From: Callaeas wilsoni
Lineage: Eukaryota > Chordata > Aves > Passeriformes > Callaeidae
DNA length: 64,000 bases
Assembly (NCBI GenBank): GCA_013398955.1
Contig: VWPU01017401.1
Span: forward strand, 372,001-436,000
Reading direction: 5' to 3'
The notes beneath the pieces were generated by a model. The model was not told the origin of the DNA. It worked only from the letters and a program-made list of their open reading frames with translations, and made no database searches. Made by a program: the position numbers and the translations under genes. Positions 49,486-60,540 of this stretch are shown one piece after another (positions within the stretch are counted from its first letter, which is position 1; each line of letters starts with the position of its first letter).

Positions 49486-50310
49486 ATGGTTTCTTTAATC
49501 TACAGTAAATGCCATTTTGGATTGAAAGTCCTTGTTTTGAGTGCAGAGACATTGGAGGCCAGTCTGGAGAAATGGACTTGCGGAGTCCACATCTCCTACT
49601 TAGGGACGTGGCAAAGAGCCTGGACCTGGCAGTCAAGCCCCAGGAATTGGGCATTGAGGCATTCTGGGAGAGCACACCTCTGTAACAGGAGTTTCAAGCT
49701 TCCCTCAGTTCTGGGCAGGCTGTCTGATGCCACAGGGATCACTGCAGTCCAGAGTGGCCTTTGGGAAGCCAAGTACTGCAGTTCTATCATTCCCCTATGG
49801 CTTTTTTTCCCTTCCTCCTCACTTTTTATTCTAGCTTCTTCTTTTGTAGGGAAAGGGGAGAAACTAAATTTCATAAGCTTTTTTTTTTTTTTTTCCTGGA
49901 ATAACCTAAGCCAACCACAAGGGCTTGGATCTAAGCAACCTGGAAATACAGGAAGAGGCAAAGACAAACCTTACACCCTGGCTCTTCAGGTCAGCTCCCA
50001 ACATAAGTATCTTTTGATATCTTTTGTCTTTGGAGGATACCGATTTTTTTCTCAGGCTTCTGAATTTCCAGCAATTTTCATTGTTTTCAAACAAGTGTCC
50101 TGGAGGATAGCCTGGATCTATAGTGTACCTTGCACTACAGTCCTTCAGACTTCTGTGGCTGACTTGGAGAATTCACTAGGCATTAGAAAGACTTCAGACT
50201 TTCTTTTTTTTTTTACTTGCAAAAGGGCAAATGCCGGCTTGAAAGACACAGATTCCTATAAAAGCTCTATTGCTTCTGGATATACTACACCCTGGCTCCA
50301 GCAGTGCTAA
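49486..50310 (+). other. Unusually long open frame, no recognised product
   Basis: An ATG at 49486 opens a frame of 274 codons ending in TAA at 50308-50310. It is by far the longest outside the GC-rich promoter. The translation has no domain I recognise, includes poly-Phe runs from T-tracts (about 49879-49894 and 50207-50216), and lacks coding-like composition. The local DNA is not GC-rich, so composition explains it only partly. It is probably a chance frame; a lineage-specific or de novo ORF or a decayed gene remains possible. Confidence 0.1.
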
Positions 50311-51968
50311 AAAATAAAATAAAATAAATCAAATACATTAAACAGACTTCCTTGTCAGGAAACCAATAGCACAAAGCCAGTGTTCCAGGAAAATGTGAAG
50401 TACTTTAATTATGTAGGTCTGTTTTAAGAGCATTTCAGCATCTCTCATGCACAACTCAGTCTGTGTCTCAACTTCTACCTCCAGTGGTCTCATTACACAA
50501 ACAGAGGTAGAGCTTGGTCTTCGGCACTGTGCTACAATTGCTCCACAGGAACAAAACAACCCCTTCGAGCACCTTTGCCAGTATTCAGGCTGCTCAGAGC
50601 TGTTCCCAGGTAAACCAGCAAAAGGGTTATAGAGTTTATTGAAAAGATATTTTCTTTTCCCCTATAATAACTCATTTTATTTTTTCTAGGTAGTGTACTG
50701 TAAACAAGGCTGCCATTCAATAACTCTACACAGGCAGGGAATAACAGCAACATACTACAGGAAGGGAGGAAGGCACAAATGGACTTCACTGCAGATTTCA
50801 CACAAAACCACAAAAAGATGCATGCCAGGACCTAAAATTTTGCATTGCAAAAAGACAAAATGTGTAACAAAGGGAAAGAGTTGCAACAGGATTTAAAAAG
50901 CAAGATCAAAAAGGCAAAAAGCAAAGCCAGGTGGGTTATGCATAAAACACACTCAAAAATTAAACCATGAGATTATGAGGACAATGTTTCAGAAAGCAGG
51001 AGAAGGGTCACACTGCATTAGCAGCTAACAATGCACTGGAGCACATCTTCTAGCAGCATCCAGCAGAGACTATAAGACTCTTCAGCTCTCCACTTATCGA
51101 AGTGATAATCGTTGGTTACAAACCACCTTTTTTTCCCCCCCTTTCTTTTATTTTCTTTTTTTGTTATACCCCAGTGCAGCTCTACCTTATTCCTTTGCAA
51201 AAGAACTGAAAGACCTATGATAAATATCAGCTCCTCGCACAGGTCTCTGTGGGTACTGACTCTGAAGCCTAATTATGTCGATTTAAGTGTCAGTATTGTT
51301 AACTTGTTTGCAGCCATTCATTTCAACAAAAACAGCTGTCTTCCCTAGAATAATGGGCAGAGTTTCTGACTGAGGACAGAGCACAAATAGAATAATTGAC
51401 AGTGTCCTCCCAAAAAAAAAAAAAAGGGGAGAAGCCAAGGTAGGTGGGAGCACGAATAAGGAAACCTAATGGTAAGCACATTGGTATGGAAACCTTTGAT
51501 ATTCAGTTGTCGTGGAGCATTACAGACACTGTGCAATTGTTCTGCCAGTGTACCTGTGCTGCACACTGATGGCTGGGTCTCAAAGGAGCATGTGGTGCCT
51601 GTCCTTACTAATATCTTATAATGCCTTCCAGCTTGCCCAGGTACTGGAGGTCAGCCTTAGCAGTCCAAAGATCCATGCATTTGTTTGGATACTGCATGCT
51701 GGCTGGCAGGTTTGTTGACTAGACAGCAAGCAGGTATTTAATAAATCCTGTAATTTGCTTTGCCACTGCCTGAACCTGCTGCCAACTATCCTCACATGTT
51801 AAGCTCCAACACTCTCCTATATCCAGTCTCTCAGTAATGCAAGACCATGAGTAATGAAAACAGCCAGGCATCACTTATAACATTCAAAGGGGTCAGGCCT
51901 GAACACTCGCTGACCTTTATGAAGACCAAGCCATAGATTAGATCAGGCCTTTGTCCCACTCCAGAGAG

Positions 51969-52032
51969 GAAGAAAATAGAAAAGAGAAGGAAATTAAAAA
52001 AAAAATTAAAAAAAAAAAAAAAAAAAAAAAAA
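51969..52032 (+). repeat. A-rich tract ending in poly-A
   Basis: A purine-rich stretch leads into 25 consecutive A (52008-52032). No retroposed gene or SINE body was recognised to its left. Confidence 0.9.
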
Positions 52033-52540
52033 TCTGTGCCATAGACTTTAACAGAGAAACAGCCCTGAAGCTCTGCAAGATGGTGAGCCACCTCCCTCAC
52101 ACTGTGCCTATACACTGCCTAGCACACAGTGGTCCTGACACCTGCCTGCCCTTCCTCCTGGAGTGGTAATGCAAACATACTAATACAAGATGCTACTAAA
52201 GGCTAAGCAATCCCATCAGCTGTGCTCTCCTGCAGGGCACTGAATACAGAAAGCACATCAGACATGTTCTTTCTGTCCTTCACCAAGGCTCAGGTGTCAA
52301 GCAGTGTACATCAGACAAGCCAAAATGACAGTGAAGGGAATGGTACCTACCTCAGTCCTGATACATCAGAGCTCACCTCCCTTCTTTCCTCCTTCCAGCA
52401 CCAGTCCAGGTAATTAACAGGGTGACTGACACTAAGACACTCCTTTCAAAGTTCACACAGATTTTGGGTGCCTTTTAAGAGGTTATTATAGCCAAAGGTG
52501 CTGGCAATGTCATTTACAGTAGCTATTCATTAGATTGGGC

Positions 52541-52639
52541 ACATGGTGTGACTCTTGGGGATGGTTCTGTGCAGGGCAGGGAGCTGGACTCAATAATCCT
52601 TGTGAGTCCCTTCCAACTCAGCATATTCTGTGATTCTGT
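52541..52639 (+). mobile_element. CR1 LINE 3'-end fragment
   Basis: GGGGATGGTTCTGTGCAGGG, GGAGCTGGACTCAATAATCC, TTGTGAGTCCCTTCCAACTC and the tail ATATTCTGTGATTCTGT match the CR1 3' end. About 100 bases remain. The sequence belongs to a different CR1 subfamily from the 21.1- and 56.6-kb copies, whose tails read differently (CCAATCCAACC and CTTCAACCCC). Confidence 0.9.
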
Positions 52640-55600
52640 AATTGGGGATTTGAGGTGAAATTACCTCTCCAATCCAATGTGATTCCACAGCACCCCTGCA
52701 CTATGTATTTGACTTTGCAGTTCTGGGGGTGGAGCAGTCCCAGTGCCTAGTTTCTGAACAACTCTGCTCTGTGTGCAGTTCTGACAGACAAAGAGGCTGA
52801 ACTGCCATTCTATTTCACCTGGATTTGCTGTGTCCTCATTTTTTCTACAGGATACACAGGGTTTGTTTCAAACTAATTGCATCTGCAAAACACGTTCTTT
52901 AGGCTTGTAGATGTGATGGAAATAACTTTTGTGCGTCAACAGTTCTGTTAGGTGGAGTCATCCATTGTCAGTGACAGACAACTCTTGTATTAAATCAGAG
53001 TACACGATTTTACAGAGGACCAAGTAGAACAGAGATCAAGCACTTCCTTTACTGATTTATAAAAATGTACATTTTGGACTTGCAGAAAATAAAAATAAAT
53101 CTTCCCTGAAATTCAAATAGAGATGATTTCTCAGGAGACAATAATACTTAAAAAGACGAAACCAACTAGACAGAGAACAAAACCGAGTATTTTCATTGTA
53201 GCATTGACTTGAAAAATCAATATCTCCTTCTAAAACTCTTCTTGAAAGATACTAAGCCATGCTGGCAGGGCAATGAGTTACCAAATACTCTCAGCTGGAG
53301 GAGGCCTCACTGTAGGGATACTTTCAGCCGGTGCAGAGTTCAATCCAACATCAGTGCATTCCCTCTGCAATCCCCAGGGTGAGGAGAGCATGGGAGGTGA
53401 GACAGGGTGCAGCTGGGAGGAACACTATCACTCGTGGGCTCAGTTTGTTTGTCATTAGGGGCCAGATGGTAGAGTTTAAAGGAACTCAAAAGGCTAATAT
53501 TACCTCAAGCTGCTTTTAAATTCTCTGTGGGGGTTTGCACAGGGTAGACTCCTAAGCCAAGATGCCAACCACTAGTTGTTTGTTAACACCATCCTCAGCT
53601 GCAGACTGGCCAGAGTGGAAAATCCATAGCAGAGAGTGTATTTGTGCAGCATGCCTGTCAGTCAGGCTTGAACAGAAGGGAAAAATCAAAGTTCTCATCA
53701 TTTGACTCATGTCCCTCACCAAGTCAGAAGCAGACTTGCGCCTCATCTTTCTTAATTCTCTTTTATATTTTCAGCCATAGCGTCTTTTCCTTACACAGTT
53801 TCTAAAGTCACTGCAACCAGCTGGAATAAACCAAGCCTTTGCAGAGCTGCAGTCACAGAAGGCTGAATTTTATTTCCTTTCAGTCATGGAAAAATATTCA
53901 GGATCATCAGAACCAACTCTAAACAGACAAAAAGTGAGAGTCACCTTTGCAGTGAGGCGGTTTAGGTTTATTTGGCTTATTTTGAGGATTAGAGAAAGCA
54001 AATAATTTCCCACTCAAACATGCTGCAGTTATTGCCACAGAATTTTAATACTAATATCAACATGTCTTCTTAATTTTATTTCACTTTTTTTAGAAAACGG
54101 GGTCCTGGACTTAAAGACCTACCAAAGATTGGGAGTAACTGGATTTTTCATTCAGACATTTTAGCGAACTAATGGATGTTATAGCACTAAGGATAGAGAG
54201 TGAGTTAAGGGAGGGGACAAGGGTGTGGTAGGGAGCAGGAAAGCTGTGCTCTCTTTTATCTTTTATACCAAAGGACAGTGTTGTCTCCTGGGCTGGGATG
54301 CAGAAATACGTGCCTATAACTAGCTGGATGAATAGGAAGAGGGTTCTGGCCCCCAGTACTTGGGCTGAAGAGCCAATGATGGCAGTGTGGGGTGTGGGTA
54401 AAGTGGGAAGAACCACTGTGGAACTGCTGTAAATGTGAATTTTACCTACAGAGCAAAGACAGGTCTCTCTCTCTGTGTGGATGTGAAGGCTCAAGTCACC
54501 TTTTCGACCTAACATTTCCATATTAAAGTTCTTCATTGCCCCTGTGCATGATCTTGCATTCTGCTAAGAAGAGACAGAAAACCTAGAACCTATTTGCTTT
54601 GTGCCTGCTGAGCACTGTCAGGGAGGCATACATTTACCATTGCTTATAAGAAGTGAGATTGCATGAAATGGGCCCTCGGTGCAGCAGGAAGAAGTGCCAT
54701 GCACACTTCCAGCAGGAAATTCTGGGTGGCCAGGTATGGGTAATCATGTTTGACTACGGTCAGCCTGTGCTGGACCTGTAACAGCAATGTATAGGATCAG
54801 AGTACCACAAACATAAATTTTTGTTCTCTGTACAGCAGTACACACATATCCACAGGTCTCCTCTGCAAACAAATGAAAATCCTGTGACTACCAGGTCACC
54901 TTAATATAGAGTCCCTTCTGCTTTCTGCTTGATCCCTTCTGTCACCTTGAAAATTTCAGCTAACAGAGATGACATATTTGCCCTTCCCTCCACACAGCAG
55001 CTTGGGAACACAGGTCATTCTCAGCACTCCATTAAATCAGAAGCAAACATGGGCAGGGGGACAAGTATCCCAGAACTTAGAGAAGAGACTAACACTCTCC
55101 ATCAATGGAGAAAACATCTTGGTCAAATTTTCAGAGAGCTGTCTTTCTGTAAGCTCTCCTTCCCTGAAAGAAGAAGGGGGTAGGAAAGGGAACTCAAGTC
55201 TCTTGGGAAATGAGAGGAGGGGAGCCCCATGGACACAATCTCAAGAGAGAACAAAGAACAAGGGGCACAAGAGAGGAGACCTATAAAATACAATCCTCCC
55301 AAGTGGGACTCATGGGGGCCATTTATTCCACAGAGTGATATTTACTGCCTTCCCACAATGTTTGCACTAACTGCCAGCTCTGGCTAGCTAGACTGCTGTG
55401 TCAACATCTGCAGGTGTGAGCATGTGCTTATGTGCAGGGAAAGGGAAACGGGAGAGAGGAAAAAAAAATAAAAACGGTTCTGCTTTTTGCCTTTTTCTGT
55501 GCGCTTTTTACCTTCTGCAGAGTAGAAACCTTTCTGTGCTGATATGAGGAGGAGATTCCTAATGATTAATTGATTTTGCTGTCAAATACAGCAAGTATGT

Positions 55601-56633
55601 GCACGAGACGTGCATATGCGAGGGGCACTGGCTATTTTTTCCCTAACAGTAAAACTTTTTTTTTTTACTACCCTGATTCCCAACAACCTGCAAAACCCAC
55701 ATGCATAAACAAGGAGAGCAAGAGAAGCAAACAAAAAAAAGTGTAAAAACCCCAAGACATCAGGAACACAGCCTACCCCATAATTCTGGGGAAATACACA
55801 ATTTGTCTTGACCTTTAGAGGTTTTCAGGCTTGAGTGAAATGCAAAAGCTGAGAGAACCCTGCAAAGCTTCACTGCTGCCTGATTACAGTTTCTCCTGTG
55901 CACTTTTCTCAGCAGTGTTTCTCATCTCAGAGTGCCTCACACATGTCCTTGCAGAAGCACAGTATTTCCTCATCTGGTACTGCAGAAAATGCTTCAGGTT
56001 CAAATCCTACGTTGTTACCTCCAGCCATGCCATGAACAACATTCTGTTCATCACATGATCTCAAATACATTATTGAGACCAGCAACAGCCTACTGCAAAG
56101 AACTAACAGGTTTTCTGCTCTGCTTTCCTTCAAAAAAAAAGAAGTTTCAGCTCCATCTTTGCAGACATCCCTGAGGAGCCAACCTCATCTCATTTTTGTT
56201 GGTGATCACAAGCACCTTCAACCTCTGGTGTCCCAGCTATCGTGTAATGATCCTCATGACATCTCTGGCAGGCAGAGTAGAAGTGAGTGATCACTCCTGG
56301 AAAGCCAGTTGCTAAATCCCCTAAACAGACCTTGAACATGTAGGTGCTCATAGCAGTCATAAAACCTCCACCTGGCTTCTGCGCCAAAGCCACTTGGCAC
56401 CTAAGGGAATTCTATTGGTGATCTTTATGCTCACACATTATTGAAACACCTATATTACTGCAACGAAGCACACGTAATAACCACTTAAAACTGGCAGATG
56501 GTCAGAATTTCCTTCACAGACATGCTCTGGCCAAATCTGCATGCAAGATACTCCCCCCTCTGCCTCACCTTCTGGGTGTTAGAGGCAGTGCTCTAAACCT
56601 GTCCATATTCCTTATTTAAGACCATCTCATAAG
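52640..56633. other. No gene seen
   Basis: Non-coding. A small palindrome, TGCACG AGA CGTGCA, lies at 55600-55614 next to an ATTAATTGATT motif. The longest frame (54111-54536, minus, 141 codons) has no recognisable domain. Confidence 0.6.
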
Positions 56634-57370
56634 GGTCCCCATCCAGCGGCACCTTGACACACTTGAGGGGTTCGCCCACGCAAACCTCATGCAGTTCAAC
56701 AAGGCCGAGTGCAGGGTGCTGCAGCTAGGCTGGGAAAACCCTAAGTACAAATACAGGCTAGGCAGAGAATGGATTGAGAGCAGCCCTGAGCAGAAAGACT
56801 CAGTCCTGGTGGACAAGAAGCTCACCATGACTGGCAAACATGCTCGTGCGGCCCAGAAATCCAACAGTATCCTGGGGGCATCAAAAGAAGCACGACCAGA
56901 AGGACAAGGGAGGGGATTCTCCTGCTCTGTCAGTCTAATACTCTCTCATGAGACCCAGCCTGGAAAACTGTGGCCCAATCTGAGGCCCCAACATAAGGAG
57001 GATATGAACCTGTTGAAGCGAGTCCGGAGGAGGAAAACTAAAGATGGTCAGAGGGCTGGAGCACCTCTCCTGTGAAGATAGGCTGAGAGTTGGGGCTGTT
57101 GAGCCTGGAAAGAAAAGGCTACAGGGAGACCTTATAGCAGCTTGCCAGTACCTGAAGGGGGTCAGATTAGATGTTGGAAAGAAATTCTTTACTGGGAGGG
57201 TGGTGAGGCACTGGAACAGGTTTGGATGCCCGATCCCTGAAAGTGTTCAAGGCCAGGTTGGATGGGGCTTTGAGCAACCTGTTCTAGTGGAAAGTGTCCC
57301 TACCCATGTCAGGGGGACTGAAACAAGATGATCTTTGAGGTCCCAATCCAACCAAAATCATTCTATGATC
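56634..57370 (+). mobile_element. CR1 LINE with ORF2 3' remnant and 3' UTR
   Basis: The copy enters CR1 near the end of the reverse-transcriptase ORF (CACCTTGACACACTTGAGGG, AGAGAATGGATTGAGAGCAG, CATCAAAAGAAGCACGACCA). It reads on through the ORF2 tail, where about 56689-56870 still translates in one frame (YRLGREWIESSPEQKD is typical of CR1 ORF2). It then crosses the 3' UTR to GGGCTTTGAGCAACCTGTTC and CATTCTATGATC. Frameshifts break the ORF after about 56880. At about 57160 roughly 80-90 bases of the usual 3' UTR are missing (CCTGAAGGGGG joins TCAGATTAGATG). It is inactive. Confidence 0.96.
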
Positions 57371-58127
57371 ACTCCTACCCCCTCCTGACCAGACAATCTG
57401 AGTGTTCAAAAGCATACTTACTTAAGGAATAGCTGGATGTTATATGCATTCACATTTTTGGTCCTGCATCCAATACTTAATATGAATGAAAGTTTATCAA
57501 CTCAAGAAAGTTGAATCTGTTTTATTTTACTTGAGGACATTTCCAAGGGTAGAAACAGGGATATAACAAAAGAGAAAAAAAAAATTAGACCATTTTTCCA
57601 CTGAGAACTCCAGTTTCTACATTTAGATTTATCATTTAATAATGGAAGAGAAGCATTTCACATGACATTTTTGTGATGTTAAAAGGAAAATTTTATAATA
57701 GAGCTAACCCTAAGTAGATGGGGTTTAGCCATAAAAATAAGAGTCAAAAAAAGGCTTGGGAAATTGTCCTATTTTTTCTAAGGGCACTAAAAAAACTCCT
57801 GATCCCTATAGAGGTAGCAGACAAAGACTAAATAACCTCAAAGCTGTTAAAAATCGACATATGCTAACTTCCTGAGTGCCCTAAGTGTATCATCATTGTA
57901 GATGATATTTCTGTTTTTCTAGGAATTGGATGTCGTGTTCCAGACTCATTTCAACTTCTTATGTGCAAGGTCTGGAGGAGTGTGAATCCAGAACAGAATT
58001 AATCCTCAATTACCTTCCAGCCCCTTGAAGCAGAACCATACTGTCTCCTTTTACTGGTTGAAACTCTTATGCATTTATACAGTCCCCAGTGTCCTAGACT
58101 CAATAAAATTTATATGTTTGCAACCCT
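57371..58127. other. No gene seen
   Basis: AT-rich non-coding DNA between a CR1 copy and an old repeat. Confidence 0.6.
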
Positions 58128-58282
58128 TCTTCTGATTTAAGAGAATGTTACAAATCCCCATTTCTCAAACAGCAAGATAAAGTTCCAAAAAAGTAAAGAA
58201 GTCATTCAGGAACTAACAAAGACCATATGGACCCAGGTTTTCCAAATCTCAGTTCATGCCCTAACCACCATATTATCCCACC
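58128..58282. repeat. Old MIR/L3-type repeat fragment
   Basis: CAAATCCCCATTTCTCAAAC, AAGTCATTCAGGAACTAAC, GGACCCAGGTTTTCCAAATC and ATGCCCTAACCACCATATTA follow in the order of the amniote repeat (CATTTTACAGATG, AAGGTCATTCAGCAAGTC, GACCCAGGTTTCCTGA, TGCCTTAACCACTAGACCAT). Four ordered matches make this fairly secure. Confidence 0.65.
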
Positions 58283-59619
58283 CCACACTGTGTGAAGTCT
58301 GGTATAGGCACACCCTTACTCCAGATGGGCAGTGTTAGCAGCTACCTCAATATTTAGTGTTTCTTCTTTGATGAGAAGGTGTTCATCCAAATATGAGGGA
58401 GCGGGGGAAGAAGAGAAGAATGAAGGGGAGAGACATCTCCTTCTCTTAAAATTTTATATGAGTAGAGTCACAGTGCAGAGACAATGGATCAGGCTAGAGA
58501 GGAACAAAAGGTTTTCATTGAAGAAAGATGTTTAAACTCAGAAGTGATCTGGGGTGTACAGTTCCAGTGCTGTAGGGTTCAGGCTTTTTTGGCTTTTTCT
58601 GCAAATATATTGCCCAATGGAGACAGGTTTTCATTGTGGAAAACCTTTATGGAACTCTCAGAGTGGATAATTCCACTTTGGGAAAAAAAGAGGGAGGAGA
58701 AGGAAAACAAGCCAGCTTCTCTGCTCTCAACTGATGTTTCAGCTTCTAAGCATTTGCACTTGAAAGTCTTTGAGCACCTTTGAAGTTAGATGTGAGAGAT
58801 TTTCAGACCGCTTTCTCTACCGATGCTCTGAGGACCCCAAATTTTACAAGGTGGTTTCTAAAATAAATTTGTCTCCATAGCATCCTTAGTTCACCTCATT
58901 GAGGTATATAACCACCCAATCTCCACAACCCTTCCCGCAACTCTCCTCTCTCAAAAACTCCTAGGTATCCAACTTCCAGAATTCAGGTACTCTATGCAGA
59001 AAGTCCTTTTCATCCTAGAAGTCATCAGAGGTAAACATTCATTACCCTGCACTTCAGAAATTTTGAATTTGGTCTTTGGGATAAACTTTACTCTTTCCAA
59101 TGAGTTACGAAAACGCATAGACCATGATGTCTGGCTACAGAATGGTGGACACTTAAGAGCCCCAAAGGATGCAAATCAGTGTGAGTGGTATTCAAGGAAT
59201 GAAACTCAGTCATCAAGATCTAGAGCTGGCCACCTATACAGATAAATCTGATGCAGATTTAAAATACCTCATGATAAGGAATAATTTTTTCCATGGCCAT
59301 ATGTCATGCAACACAGCGAGTTACTGAATTGCCAGTTCTATGCACTGAGCAATCCCACAGCAGTCCGTGCCTGTTGCTCCCTCACATGCAGGCTTCTTCT
59401 TTCTCTTCAACAGGGTAACACACTAGCCAGGTTATACAACACAAGCCTTCTATTTTTCCCTTCTTCAAGGCCCCATACTCTATTTTGCACTGCAGTCAAA
59501 GAGCAAAACAAACAAGCAAGCCAAGAGGACAGGTCAGCTATAAAATTATCCCACAGCCTCGAAAATTTCAGCCACAGTCTTTGAGTCTCTGGTCTCCTGC
59601 AGCAGAGCAAATTCCGCAT
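58283..59619. other. No gene seen
   Basis: Non-coding; no repeat, exon or RNA gene recognised. Confidence 0.6.
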
Positions 59620-59860
59620 GCCCTCCCAGCGCTGCGGGGAGGAGTATTAACCTATTGGCAGGTATAGCCTACAGTTTCTTTTGCAGAACCCAGCTTCGCC
59701 GAATAAATAAATCACCTGCGGCCGTTTATGTGCAAATAACCTGTGCCAAGGGGCCGTTTGGAAGAAAAGCTTCGATCTGTGTTCACAGCAGCAATGGCGT
59801 AATGGGAGCAAATAAACACGCGTGCTGTCCTCCCCATTCTCTCCGCTCCCACAGCGCTTT
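59620..59860. promoter_or_regulatory. Orphan CpG-dense patch with AT-rich factor motifs
   Basis: About 13 CpG sites fall within 240 bases (AGCGCTGCGGGG, TTCGCCGAATAAATAAATCA, CCTGCGGCCGTTTATG, AACACGCGTGCTG, CTCCGCTCCC). TTTATG and GCAAATAA-type motifs are interspersed. The mix of preserved CpGs and AT motifs suggests an unmethylated distal element. No exon or repeat explains it. Confidence 0.35.
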
Positions 59861-60454
59861 TGTAACACAGCACTTTGCCTTGCTGTGTTAAGGCTGAGAA
59901 GCAGCATTTTACATTAAGTAGTCTACTGTTACAGAAGAGAAAGAGCCACAAAGTGCACTTAACAAAACCCACCCTCTACTCCAGAGCTGGGATGTTAAAA
60001 CCAGAGAAGAGTGAATGTGCCTCATTTCCCCATCTGTAACCAATTCCCTTGACAGGCCCCATTAAAAAGCCAACCAGTTCTGGCACTCCCACTCTCAGAG
60101 GAGCCCTGCGACACAGTTATTAAATAAAGCACACTGGCTTTCATTGTGGATGGGGATTGCTTAACATAAGTGCAGCACTTAGAGATTGAGCAGAAGAGGA
60201 GACACGGAAGGTTTGAGCCTCTGGATTCTTTCACTGTGGGCACTCACTCTTCTCCACTGCTGAAATCAAAGTCCTTCACAGCTCCAGGCTTCTCTCATTT
60301 TCTTTCAAGTCTTGACTCTGAACAAGCTAAATTCAAAATAATTACACCACCAGTCTCAGGAATTTCAGTCCCTGCAAGTCTTACAAGTGTGCTCACGCTA
60401 CCCACTATAAACACAGGAATCCTATGAACACACGTCCTCCCAAGCAGTGGGGGG

Positions 60455-60540
60455 TTTTTTTTGTTTGTTTGGTTTTGTTTGTTTGTTTTTTTTGTGTTTT
60501 TTTTTCTTTCTTTCTTTTTTTTTTTTGTTTGTTTTTTTTT
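60455..60540 (+). repeat. (TTTG)n / poly-T low-complexity tract
   Basis: Eighty-six bases, almost all T with G at intervals (TTTGTTTG) and CTTT variants. Frames through it encode only Phe/Val/Cys or, in reverse, Lys/Asn/Gln. Confidence 0.95.

Noticed and set aside
52380..52415. Micro-exon-like CTTCCAG...CAG|GTAATT
   Set aside because: Would give an exon of about 11 bases with no frame context; expected by chance in pyrimidine-rich DNA.
54111..54536. 141-codon minus-strand open frame
   Set aside because: No domain, splice sites or coding-like composition; this length can arise by chance across six frames of 64 kb.
55990..56015. GGTTCAAATCC, a tRNA B-box-like string
   Set aside because: No cloverleaf arms or A-box at the right distance; isolated match only.
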